Assembly: GCA_016196195.1 (NCBI GenBank)
Contig: JACPYF010000013.1
Location: forward strand, 1-36,407
DNA from: Candidatus Saccharimonadota bacterium
Lineage (GTDB): Bacteria; Patescibacteriota; Saccharimonadia; Saccharimonadales; Saccharimonadaceae
Length of the DNA: 36,407 nt
Direction of reading: 5' to 3'
Both the position numbers and the translations under genes were made by a program. How positions within the stretch are numbered: position 1 is the first letter of the stretch; each line of letters begins with the position of its first letter. This document shows, one piece after another, positions 9,354 through 17,367 of the stretch. The notes under the pieces were generated by a model that worked only from the letters and a program-made list of their open reading frames with translations, did no database searches and was not told the origin of the DNA.

Positions 9354-10933
9354 AGTTGAATTTTCTTGCTTTGAAGCAGGGTTGCAAAGGGTTCTTTCCA
9401 GAGGTAGGAAGGAGCCCTTTCGTCATCTAAATGTATGTTCAAAAGCAAAATTCTAGCCAAAATGTCTTTTTCAACTGATGTACCAGCTCTCATCTTGTCA
9501 GCAACAGAATTAGCCAAGTTCAAAAACTCTTCTTTTTTCATCTTGATTTGTGCTGGATCAGTCACTTTTTTGCCTATTTCTGCTATCTTTTCGTCTAGGT
9601 CAATCACTGTGTTTTCTAGGTCTTCTAGGTCTTGTACGAGCGTTTTGCGTGCAATCTCAGGCGTACCCTCTGGCAGCCCAGTTAGCTGACGAGCTTTGGT
9701 GTCTAATTCTTTCTTCCTGTGTTTCCTAGCACCTTCTAGGCTACGTCGTTCTGCACGTAGTCCTTGCACCTTTTCCTCGGTATAGCCGTCTATGGTCTTG
9801 CTGTACTTATCATATTCTTTTTCAGTGAACTTCATCTGCTCTAATACCTGATACAGGTCATTAAATATGTACTTAGCACGAACGCTCTTGATGCTACGTT
9901 TGCACGCCTTATTGTCGCAACGATACGTTAGACCATATTCACCGCTTGCAGACTTATTCTTGCCTACACGCATAGGTATAGTGCTATAACACACGCCACA
10001 GAATACCAACCCACGTAGAGGATAAAACGTTGCACGCTTAGAAAACGGAAGCACTCTCGCACGCTTCTGGCTCATAGCTTGAATGGCATTGTATGTGTCC
10101 TCATTTATCATAGGCTTGAAGTTGCTGATTTGCCGCATATCAACTTCCTGACCCGATTGGACCAAAATGCCAAAGTAAAAAGGGTCGTGAAACAGATGGG
10201 ATGCTATCTGTTTAGTGATAGTAATTTTTCTTATTTTCTTATTTTTGCGAGTTATTTTGGTCATGCGGTGAACGTCATTTTTCGCCCAAAAGTCTACAAT
10301 CTCAGTCACCGTGTGACCATCGGCACGCATTTGCCATCCTCGTTGGATTAAGTCAAAGTTCTTGGGGTCTGGCTCATAGTAGCCTGTGACTTCATCACGC
10401 ATATATCCCCACTTGAACGCACCAGATTTTCCTTTTTCAAAGCTACTTCCAACACCTCTTCGAATGTTCTCGCTCGAACTGTCTGTGTAGTTCTTCGCCA
10501 TTGCAAATAGGATATTCAGCAGTAGCTTGCCAGCAGCGTTGTTTGTGTATTGTACAGTTGGGAACTTTAAGTCCTTGATGATGCCACTATCTAGCATATC
10601 CATAATCATGCCGCTCTCAAGCATTGTGCGGCTCAGTCTATCAGGGTGCCAGCTTAAAATGCCATCGTATTTGCCAGCGGTAATGTCAGCAAGCATTTGC
10701 GTAAATAAAGGCCTATTGTTGGCTGTCCATGCTGACCCATTTTCCTCAATAGGATCGCCAACAACTATCAGCTCCTCACGCTCGGCATACTCCTGACAGA
10801 ACTTTATTTGGTCAGGTACAGACTGTGCTTGTGCGTCTTCTCCCTCGGATGACTTGCGGGCATAAAGTACATAGCGTAGTGGTTTCGCTGGCTCCTCTGT
10901 ATGCTGTACTGGTCTTTTTAGTATCTTGCCCAT
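9332..10933 (-). CDS. Large serine recombinase (site-specific integrase)
   Basis: YVLYARKSSEGEDAQAQSVPDQIKFC resolvase N-domain; SWHPDRLSRT; recombinase domain; zinc ribbon FCGVCYS...YRCDNKACKRS; C-terminal coiled coil. Stop codon lies inside tRNA-Leu. Confidence 0.93.
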   Translation of the reverse strand: MGKILKRPVQHTEEPAKPLRYVLYARKSSEGEDAQAQSVPDQIKFCQEYAEREELIVVGDPIEENGSAWTANNRPLFTQMLADITAGKYDGILSWHPDRLSRTMLESGMIMDMLDSGIIKDLKFPTVQYTNNAAGKLLLNILFAMAKNYTDSSSENIRRGVGSSFEKGKSGAFKWGYMRDEVTGYYEPDPKNFDLIQRGWQMRADGHTVTEIVDFWAKNDVHRMTKITRKNKKIRKITITKQIASHLFHDPFYFGILVQSGQEVDMRQISNFKPMINEDTYNAIQAMSQKRARVLPFSKRATFYPLRGLVFCGVCYSTIPMRVGKNKSASGEYGLTYRCDNKACKRSIKSVRAKYIFNDLYQVLEQMKFTEKEYDKYSKTIDGYTEEKVQGLRAERRSLEGARKHRKKELDTKARQLTGLPEGTPEIARKTLVQDLEDLENTVIDLDEKIAEIGKKVTDPAQIKMKKEEFLNLANSVADKMRAGTSVEKDILARILLLNIHLDDERAPSYLWKEPFATLLQSKKIQLGARERT

Positions 10934-10950
10934 AATATAATTCTACCTGA

Positions 10951-11148
10951 CTAGAAGTAGATACGACCACCATTATTGTCTGACATTGAGATGGCATTTA
11001 ATTTTGCTAATGAGCTATTCTCGTCTATGGCTTTAAGAGCATCTGTGTACTCTATTAGTCCGTCGTCAACATTTGTTTTCTTTGGCTTTTTGTTTGGTAT
11101 AACTACGTGGACAACATTATTGCTCACTCTGGTTCTTTCTTGAACCAC
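10951..11148 (-). CDS. Small hypothetical protein upstream of the serine integrase
   Basis: 65-aa ORF with GTG start, downstream of a near-consensus minus-strand promoter. Confidence 0.35.
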   Translation of the reverse strand: MVQERTRVSNNVVHVVIPNKKPKKTNVDDGLIEYTDALKAIDENSSLAKLNAISMSDNNGGRIYF

Positions 11149-11214
11149 GAGAACGACTTAGTGTCGAACCCCTACCGAGAATGCCGTATACCTGTGTCTA
11201 GCCTGGAATCAAAA

Positions 11215-11275
11215 GAACGTACCAGGTCAGAGAGCTTCAAGTCTACTACTTAAAACAATCTGGTATGGTACGTTC
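11215..11275 (-). promoter_or_regulatory. Inverted repeat in the 5' leader of the integrase transcript
   Basis: GAACGTACCA (11215-11224) pairs with TGGTACGTTC (11266-11275), just downstream of the minus-strand promoter. Confidence 0.5.
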
Positions 11276-11283
11276 CATCTTTA

Positions 11284-11312
11284 ATTATACGCCTTACCAT
11301 AAGAATTGTCAA
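11284..11312 (-). promoter_or_regulatory. Consensus sigma70-type promoter reading toward the integrase
   Basis: Minus strand TTGACA (11307-11312), 17-nt spacer, TATAAT (11284-11289). Confidence 0.7.
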
Positions 11313-11374
11313 GTCGAAATGTTGTTTTTGAGATAATAAGAACAGAGATAACGCCGAAAACAAAGGAGTAAAAA

Positions 11375-11608
11375 ATGGAAATCGGAAAAGCTATTGGTAG
11401 ACCGCCTAAAGTAACATACACTACTATGTTACGTCTTGAAGATTCGATACAACATAACAGCACAATCACTGAGGCTTGTCGCTGGGCTGGCATAAGTCGG
11501 ACCACTTTCTTCTATTACATGAGGAATAGCGTGGTGTTTAAGGAGAAGATGGAAGCCGCAAAAGATAACCAGAACAAAGTGGTATTTAGTTTCTTTACAC
11601 TTGTCTAG
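11375..11608 (+). CDS. Small HTH protein (phage-like homeodomain/terminase-small-like HTH)
   Basis: GRPPKVTYTTMLRLEDSIQHNSTITEACRWAGISRTTFFYYMRNSVVFKEKMEAAKDN; good RBS AAAGGAG. Confidence 0.6.
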   Translation: MEIGKAIGRPPKVTYTTMLRLEDSIQHNSTITEACRWAGISRTTFFYYMRNSVVFKEKMEAAKDNQNKVVFSFFTLV

Positions 11609-11866
11609 GAAAGCCCCTATTTTCGCTACATTTTCGTAGATTTTGGAGTGCAGAAAGTAGCTAAGTAATACGAGCAAATGACGTTAAGTAGTAAAAAAAT
11701 GGCCAAAAATTATGTAGAGTATTGCACGGTATCACATCAGGCAAAAAGATGAACGGTTCTAGCACTCTCTGTGACGCATTTGGAGACCGTTTGAGCGTGT
11801 TTTGGGGTCGAGTTGAGTATTTGTGCTATCCCTGTAGATTTTGCAGTATTTCCCTGTTAAAATGAA

Positions 11867-12427
11867 ATGGTGAAAGACGCAAAAATACACTCGCAAAAAA
11901 TCAGACAAGAAGCAAATAAGTTGCTTGAAGAAACACGTCTTTACGCATTACTTGAGCAGTTCGGCAAGGTGGATTTAGGTGGTAGTTATGCTTATGACTT
12001 AATGGTTGACAGAGATTTGGATTTTGGAGTTGCAGTGAAAGAAATAACTCCAGAAATTAGGGCTAAGTTAGCATCAACATTTGCGTCACAGATTTGGGCT
12101 TATAGTGTCAACATGACTGATAGAGTGAACTTTGAGCCTTTATCTAACTTGGGAGCACCTAGAGGACTATTCTTAGGCTTAACCATACCATTCCCTGTAG
12201 AGCGATGGAATATAGATATTTGGTTCATAGTTGTTGATGCTTTGCCGACAGATGCTATGGCTAGTCTTATTTCAAAAGCAACAGAAGCTCAGAAAGATAC
12301 TATTTTACAAATTAAATACGAGCTAATGATTGATGGAAAGAAATCAAAAGGAATCACTTCTGCTGAAGTTTATAAGGCTGTGTTGAATAATGGAGTTAAG
12401 ACAACTAGGGAGTTTTTGAATGAATAG
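11867..12427 (+). CDS. Nucleotidyltransferase-fold protein
   Basis: GGSYAYDLMVDRDLDFGV resembles the NTase GG[ST]...DxD signature. Confidence 0.55.
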   Translation: MVKDAKIHSQKIRQEANKLLEETRLYALLEQFGKVDLGGSYAYDLMVDRDLDFGVAVKEITPEIRAKLASTFASQIWAYSVNMTDRVNFEPLSNLGAPRGLFLGLTIPFPVERWNIDIWFIVVDALPTDAMASLISKATEAQKDTILQIKYELMIDGKKSKGITSAEVYKAVLNNGVKTTREFLNE

Positions 12428-12893
12428 CGTTGATTTAGACGAACTCAAGAAGTTCCTCATGAATGCAAATATGCCTCATGCAACAGGTACGGCAAAAACC
12501 GTTAAGGAAAATGACGGTTCACGAACTATTGAATTTATTGAGGGCGACTACCGAATGCATGACAACTTCTTTGGAGGTGAGCCCTATGGTGGACGCTTAG
12601 TTGTTTTCTATCAAGAGCAGCCGTTGTTTCTTGAAGTTTATTACGGACAGACAACTCGTCCAGCAGATACTGTCTATGATTTCTTAAGAGAAGCCTTACA
12701 GCATCCAGGAGAAGATAACCCATTTCGTGGACCTGCTGAATACAAAAAAGACAATCTGACCTACAAAAGCACTACTGAGGGCAATGTTGCGAACCATACG
12801 GTTAAAGAGTTTATCTACGACGGAGATGAAGAGATTTACTGGGCAGTTGTTATTGGTGGTTTAGTAGACCAAAATGCAAGAGGAGCAATGTAA
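12420..12893 (+). CDS. DUF5680-like protein
   Basis: EGDYRMHDNFFGGEPYGGRLVVFYQEQPLFLEVYYG...FLREALQ...FRGPAEY pattern recalled from that family. Confidence 0.5.
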   Translation: MNSVDLDELKKFLMNANMPHATGTAKTVKENDGSRTIEFIEGDYRMHDNFFGGEPYGGRLVVFYQEQPLFLEVYYGQTTRPADTVYDFLREALQHPGEDNPFRGPAEYKKDNLTYKSTTEGNVANHTVKEFIYDGDEEIYWAVVIGGLVDQNARGAM

Positions 12894-12895
12894 TC

Positions 12896-13336
12896 ATGGT
12901 ATTGGTAATAAACCCTGAAATTGAAATCAAAAATTCCCCTATTCAAGGGAAAGGTCTATTTACCAAAGTCCCAATTAAAAAGGGAGAGACGGTTTGGATT
13001 TCTGAGGGTGAAGAACCCTATGATGAAAAGATATACACTGACGAGGAGTTTAAGGAATTTCAAAAGTGGTGTATTGAGAATGGTAAGGAGTGGGACGCTG
13101 TAGCTAATGGGGATGGAACTCATACGGCTGCAATTTCTGAAAGAGAGAAGCATCCAGGCAATTATGGTAATCATAGCTGTGATCCTAATATGGGTAAAGG
13201 GTACGTTGCTCTCAGAGACATAAAAGCTGGCGAAGAACTGACTGCTGATTATGCTCAGTTCTCTACAAAAGACTGGGAGATGAAGTGCAACTGTGGAGCA
13301 AAGAATTGCAAAGGAACCGTTAGAGGAGCACTGTGA
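12896..13336 (+). CDS. SET domain protein with post-SET-like Cys cluster
   Basis: SPIQGKGLFTKVPIKKGE...GNHSCDPNMG...IKAGEELTADYAQF...MKCNCGAKNCKGTVRG. Confidence 0.8.
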   Translation: MVLVINPEIEIKNSPIQGKGLFTKVPIKKGETVWISEGEEPYDEKIYTDEEFKEFQKWCIENGKEWDAVANGDGTHTAAISEREKHPGNYGNHSCDPNMGKGYVALRDIKAGEELTADYAQFSTKDWEMKCNCGAKNCKGTVRGAL

Positions 13337-13824
13337 TTATTCAGATAGATGGCATATCAGGAACTGGCAAAACAACTGCCGCAGAAGAACTCGCTAGGCG
13401 GGGATACACTGCCCTTGATGCTGATGAGTCATTTGGTTACTACGGGAACCCAGAAACAGGAGAGCCAACCGATGAGCGAACCCAGCATAATTGGATTTGG
13501 GATATAGATAAGGTTAAAACACTGGCAGTGTCATCAGGAGACACCACTATCTTTGTTTGTGGCGGAGCTATGAATCAAGACAGAGTTAGGGATATTTTTG
13601 ATAAAAGATTTACATTAGTAATCGACAATGACACTATGCGTCATCGACTCATGACTCGAACAAATAACGAGTTTGGTAAGCATCCAGATGACCTTGCACG
13701 ACAGCTTGAATGGAATAAGGGAGCTACTGAATACGCAAAGAGCATCGGAGCAATAGTTATTGACGCAACTAAACCTATTGAACAGGTTGTGGACAATATT
13801 TTGAGGGAATCAGGTGTCGAATAA
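13333..13824 (+). CDS. P-loop nucleoside/nucleotide kinase-like protein
   Basis: IIQIDGISGTGKTTAAEELARRGYTALDADE Walker A; overlaps SET gene stop; GTG start. Confidence 0.7.
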   Translation: MIIQIDGISGTGKTTAAEELARRGYTALDADESFGYYGNPETGEPTDERTQHNWIWDIDKVKTLAVSSGDTTIFVCGGAMNQDRVRDIFDKRFTLVIDNDTMRHRLMTRTNNEFGKHPDDLARQLEWNKGATEYAKSIGAIVIDATKPIEQVVDNILRESGVE

Positions 13825-14341
13825 TATGAGGCTTATAGTGGTCAATCTACCACAGTACAGAGTTGATACTGAACCCAATCATAAAGTAATAGGCAAAATA
13901 GTCGATAAGGTAATACAAGAGAATTTTACTGGCAAGACCATAGTTGTACGAGGTGTAAGCTCTTCTGCCCATTCAGATAAGTCGGTTGATGAACTGGTTG
14001 AAATAATCAAGGATTCAGGTACAGACCGTTATGACCAAAAACGTATTGGTGATAGGTATGAGAATATCAAAGGTAAGCATATAGACTTGTTCGCATTTCG
14101 CAGAAAAGTTACGCCACGCATGGAGGTATTCAAAGACATTAGCTGGGGTTTCTATCATGGGTCTAGGACAATTCATGGCAAGCCAGTACGTATAGATATT
14201 CTGACAGTCTATGATGCTTCACAACTTAGGGCAGTAGTACACCAGTATGAAGGACGTGATGATATTAAGCGTGATGGTTTCGTCTTCAAGAATCCAAGTG
14301 ATAAGAAATCTGCCGTCTTAGGCATAATAAAAATTACATAA
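13814..14341 (+). CDS. Hypothetical protein, last gene of the island operon
   Basis: 175-aa ORF overlapping the upstream kinase ORF by 11 nt, same strand. Confidence 0.6.
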   Translation: MSNNMRLIVVNLPQYRVDTEPNHKVIGKIVDKVIQENFTGKTIVVRGVSSSAHSDKSVDELVEIIKDSGTDRYDQKRIGDRYENIKGKHIDLFAFRRKVTPRMEVFKDISWGFYHGSRTIHGKPVRIDILTVYDASQLRAVVHQYEGRDDIKRDGFVFKNPSDKKSAVLGIIKIT

Positions 14342-14477
14342 TTTCGATTGTTGTATAGTAGGTTTTTTAACAGGGGTGGGCGAAAATAACACAAGCACTT
14401 GACAAGCCCCTATGTCGCTAAAAAAATGGCTCTACCCCTGTAAGCATGGGGCGTACAAGCTCCATTGTGCGACATTG

Positions 14478-15260
14478 TTACAAGTACTTTGGCGTTGCAC
14501 TGATTACCGTAAATCCTTCGTATGGATTCTCTCCTGCTGATGTTATCATCTCGCTAAATGTAAGTTGAGATATGTTCACGGTAAGCTTATCTGTGTCAAT
14601 CTTGGTTACAAATGGAACCTTGTCGTTCATGTCAGGAAGCTGAATTGTTTTTGGTGGTGCAGTATCGAATTGGTCACTGTGTCTTGTAAAGATAAGTACA
14701 TCAAAGTCCTTGAATCGTAGTCGGTGCGTATTGAAGTTCAGATGGACAGGCTTGTCGTTCTCCATATCCCAGTTGAAATTGAAGTTTATGTTGCTTGAAG
14801 CAGGTATTGCAATGACATCTAGCGTAGTAAATTTCTGGCTACTGTCCCGTTCTAACGGTACATCATTTTGACGTGTCATCTCTTTAATATCATCGTCAGA
14901 CATCTCTCTACATAGTAGTGTCGTCAGGTGCTTTGAGGTTTTTAGACCCTCTAGAGGTATCGTAATCGCATCTTTGTCGTTTGTAACTGTCTTAGTGCCG
15001 TCTTTCATTTTAGTATGAGATTGTCCTGTTGCATGTATGCTTGTATGGTCAATATCTACAGGTTCGCTGACTTGCTCGTATCTTATATCAAATGGGTTAC
15101 TCTCTATCTTTAGCTTGCCTAACGTACCACCTGATCCACCTTCCTTCGGATAAATATGTAGCATTAAGCTGACATCAGATTTTTGTTGCCATAGTCTACA
15201 TAGAAGGTATGTCTTATCTCCTTCTTTTATAAAAATGCGATAGTGCGGTGCTTTCTCCAT
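14478..15260 (-). CDS. Hypothetical protein of unknown function
   Basis: 260-aa uninterrupted ORF; no recognisable domain. Confidence 0.6.
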   Translation of the reverse strand: MEKAPHYRIFIKEGDKTYLLCRLWQQKSDVSLMLHIYPKEGGSGGTLGKLKIESNPFDIRYEQVSEPVDIDHTSIHATGQSHTKMKDGTKTVTNDKDAITIPLEGLKTSKHLTTLLCREMSDDDIKEMTRQNDVPLERDSSQKFTTLDVIAIPASSNINFNFNWDMENDKPVHLNFNTHRLRFKDFDVLIFTRHSDQFDTAPPKTIQLPDMNDKVPFVTKIDTDKLTVNISQLTFSEMITSAGENPYEGFTVISATPKYL

Positions 15261-15310
15261 AGATATATCATAACAGGGGTAGGTTCAAATCTCTTCGGTT
15301 AGTAATAACG

Positions 15311-15463
15311 TTAGTAGGCATAATTTGCCTCTAACATCTGTTGCGACCTCTGAGCCATCGTTACTTGAGGTAGTCTAAATACGGTCTGGTTTTGGTTTTC
15401 AAATAGCCACTGTGCTATCTTATAGATGAGTTCAAAAGCAATCGCTTTTGGTGCACCAGACAT
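15311..15463 (-). CDS. Possible 50-aa small protein (below ORF-track cutoff)
   Basis: Minus strand ATG to TAA: MSGAPKAIAFELIYKIAQWLFENQNQTVFRLPQVTMAQRSQQMLEANYAY; no clear RBS. Confidence 0.35.
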   Translation of the reverse strand: MSGAPKAIAFELIYKIAQWLFENQNQTVFRLPQVTMAQRSQQMLEANYAY

Positions 15464-15470
15464 AATGAAA

Positions 15471-15490
15471 ACCCTACACTGCTGTAGGGT
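15471..15490 (-). terminator. Intrinsic terminator hairpin (possibly bidirectional)
   Basis: ACCCTACA-ctgc-TGTAGGGT; minus strand followed by TTTTCATT. Confidence 0.6.
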
Positions 15491-15803
15491 TTATTAAATT
15501 CTATGAAATGTGACGCACAGAGGGTGCCGAGCTGGGTCGAGGCGTTTATAGCCTCGACCCAGGACTCTCGTTCTCTTTCATCCCTGGACTCAAAGCGTGA
15601 GCTAGAGACCTCCGAGGGGGATTTTGTGAGAACGTTGGTATGCAGCTGTCGTCATACAACGCCGGTTTTGAATTGCTGGAAACAAGCTCCAGCGACGGAC
15701 GTTGACTTCGATTGACTGGCTTCTTGCCCGTCTTTGCCTGCTGCTTTTTCACGCTACACACTCCCTTGTGCGTCACTTGACAGCCAGGATGAACTCCCAA
15801 CTT
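15491..15803 (-). ncRNA. Candidate structured ncRNA copy A
   Basis: Closing helix 15510-15519/15767-15776 (GTGACGCACA/TGTGCGTCAC); hairpin 15532-15562 (12 bp, 7-nt loop); helix CGTTCTC/GAGAACG (15569-15575/15628-15634); promoter at 15810-15838 and terminator at 15471. Confidence 0.6.
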
Positions 15804-15809
15804 GTTTTC

Positions 15810-15838
15810 ATTATACACTAATAAACTAAAAAAAGCAA
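15810..15838 (-). promoter_or_regulatory. Putative promoter of ncRNA copy A
   Basis: Minus strand TATAAT at 15810-15815, weak -35 TTGCTT 17 nt upstream. Confidence 0.5.
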
Positions 15839-16039
15839 GCATAAGCTTGCTCTAATCAGGGGTAGGGCTTGCTACCTATATAAGCGTAACTACGATTGTC
15901 CACCACAACAACTCCATTAGTACGTATAGGCACACACTCCCTACCTGTTTGCGATAATACCATAAGCCTATTTACATTAAAATAGAACGGCTGCATATTG
16001 CTGTGGAAAACTATAGCCGGCAAGTATATACTTGGTTCA

Positions 16040-16567
16040 ATGAGAATAATTGCAGGAAAACTAGGAGGTCTACTATTTAAGGCACCGCGAGGTAGGCGTA
16101 CTCACCCCATGAGTGATCGTATCAAGGGCGCTATCTTTAACTCGCTAGGCAGCATAGAAGGCTTGTCGGTGCTAGACGCATTTGCTGGCAGCGGGTCCTT
16201 GGCGTATGAATCGGTCAGTCGCGGCGCTAACGTCGTGGTGGCTGTGGAATCTGACAAACGAGCTGTAAAAATCATGAAGGAAAATGTAGAAAAGCTCAGA
16301 ATACAAAACCAGTGCAAAGTAGTACATGCAAATGTTTCTAGCTGGTCTAGCAACAACAAGGACCAGATGTTCGATATTGTTATAGCCGACCCTCCATATG
16401 ATGTACCCAGGCCAGAACTATTACAGAAATTGACACGACACACTAAAGATAATGGCCTCTTCATACTGAGCTGGCCCGCGAAAACAGACCTGCCAGAGCT
16501 GAACGGTCTGAAGCTAGAAGACGTCAGGCAGTATAGCGGCGCTCAGGTAGCATACTATAGAAAATAG
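16040..16567 (+). CDS. rsmD: 16S rRNA (guanine966-N2)-methyltransferase RsmD
   Basis: MRIIAGKLGG...RPTxDR-like HPMSDRIKGAIFNSLG, VLDAFAGSGSLAYESVSRGA, IVIADPPYD. Confidence 0.9.
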   Translation: MRIIAGKLGGLLFKAPRGRRTHPMSDRIKGAIFNSLGSIEGLSVLDAFAGSGSLAYESVSRGANVVVAVESDKRAVKIMKENVEKLRIQNQCKVVHANVSSWSSNNKDQMFDIVIADPPYDVPRPELLQKLTRHTKDNGLFILSWPAKTDLPELNGLKLEDVRQYSGAQVAYYRK

Positions 16568-17365
16568 CTAGCTCCTTCTATCAGAGGCGTATATCCAGGA
16601 CAGCGCGACAGTTTTGATGATGATTGGTATCAATTGTTTTTTGGTTTGACGTGCCAAAGTTGGGGTCCAGCCTTTTTGGTTGAAGGTTTCATACATCTGT
16701 AGGTCGGCTATTTTTTGCAAGTTTTCTAGAAATATCTTTTCAATTCCAAGCTCTTTGACGCGACCGATTTCGTCCGAGCTGAGCTCTAGTTTGCCAGCAC
16801 GCAGCGGTGTTATAGCACTGGCCACACCTAGCTCGAACAGTACATGCGAAGTCATGACGCCTTTTGCGCCCCAAAACTCCCAGTTATTCTTTATCTTTTC
16901 ACGCTTGCCATCACCTGGGATCAGCAGTTTTTTACGTACACTATCGCGCGTTTCTTTTGGTTCGCCACGCAGTTCCTCTAGATGGTCCTCTAGCGGAAAG
17001 TGGTGCGCCGGAGTCAGGCCATCTACAATTGCATGCGATAGCCAGGCCGCCTCAAAAGCCGCTTTTTTCTCATCTTTAGCCTTTAAGGCTTCGGCCAGAG
17101 ACTGCTCGTGGTGTTTGATTTGGTCCAGCAAACCATCCTCGCGAGGATTTTTGGGATCTATGAAATGCCAGGGCTCGTCAGCACCAGGGTTCTTGCGCTT
17201 TATACCGTCAGGACCATTCTTTCCCTCAAAATGCAGCACGTCTTTTCTGGTTGGGAAAAAGTCTTGGCCGTAGTCTGTAGCCAAACGATATGCAACTTTG
17301 TTGATTTTTTGGTGCACACCCAGGACATTACCTGATTTGTGGTGCAACGTCGTTCCCGAATACAT
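16568..17365 (-). CDS. Conserved hypothetical, possible zinc phospholipase C/P1-nuclease-like fold
   Basis: 265 aa, His-rich positions LHHKSGNVLGVHQKI...AAWLSHAIVDGLTPAHHFPLEDH; distant resemblance only. Confidence 0.5.
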   Translation of the reverse strand: MYSGTTLHHKSGNVLGVHQKINKVAYRLATDYGQDFFPTRKDVLHFEGKNGPDGIKRKNPGADEPWHFIDPKNPREDGLLDQIKHHEQSLAEALKAKDEKKAAFEAAWLSHAIVDGLTPAHHFPLEDHLEELRGEPKETRDSVRKKLLIPGDGKREKIKNNWEFWGAKGVMTSHVLFELGVASAITPLRAGKLELSSDEIGRVKELGIEKIFLENLQKIADLQMYETFNQKGWTPTLARQTKKQLIPIIIKTVALSWIYASDRRS

Positions 17366-17367
17366 GG

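Larger units (their letters stand above)
9354..15290. mobile_element. Integrated element at tRNA-Leu 3' end (left boundary clear; right boundary tentative)
   Basis: Serine integrase overlaps the tRNA 3' end; accessory cargo follows; housekeeping genes resume at rsmD (16040). Right end suggested only by a short T-arm-like repeat at 15282-15291. Confidence 0.6.

Noticed and set aside
15510-15776. MITE/insertion element with GTGACGCACA terminal inverted repeats
   Set aside because: No target-site duplication seen; inner helices, promoter and terminator fit a structured RNA better.
15546-15842. Minus-strand ORF of 98 aa overlapping ncRNA copy A (includes a GTG-start 68-codon frame with GGGAG upstream)
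   Set aside because: Low-complexity, unrecognisable protein; strong long-range helices over the same DNA and similarity of layout to copies B and C favour RNA. Not fully excluded.
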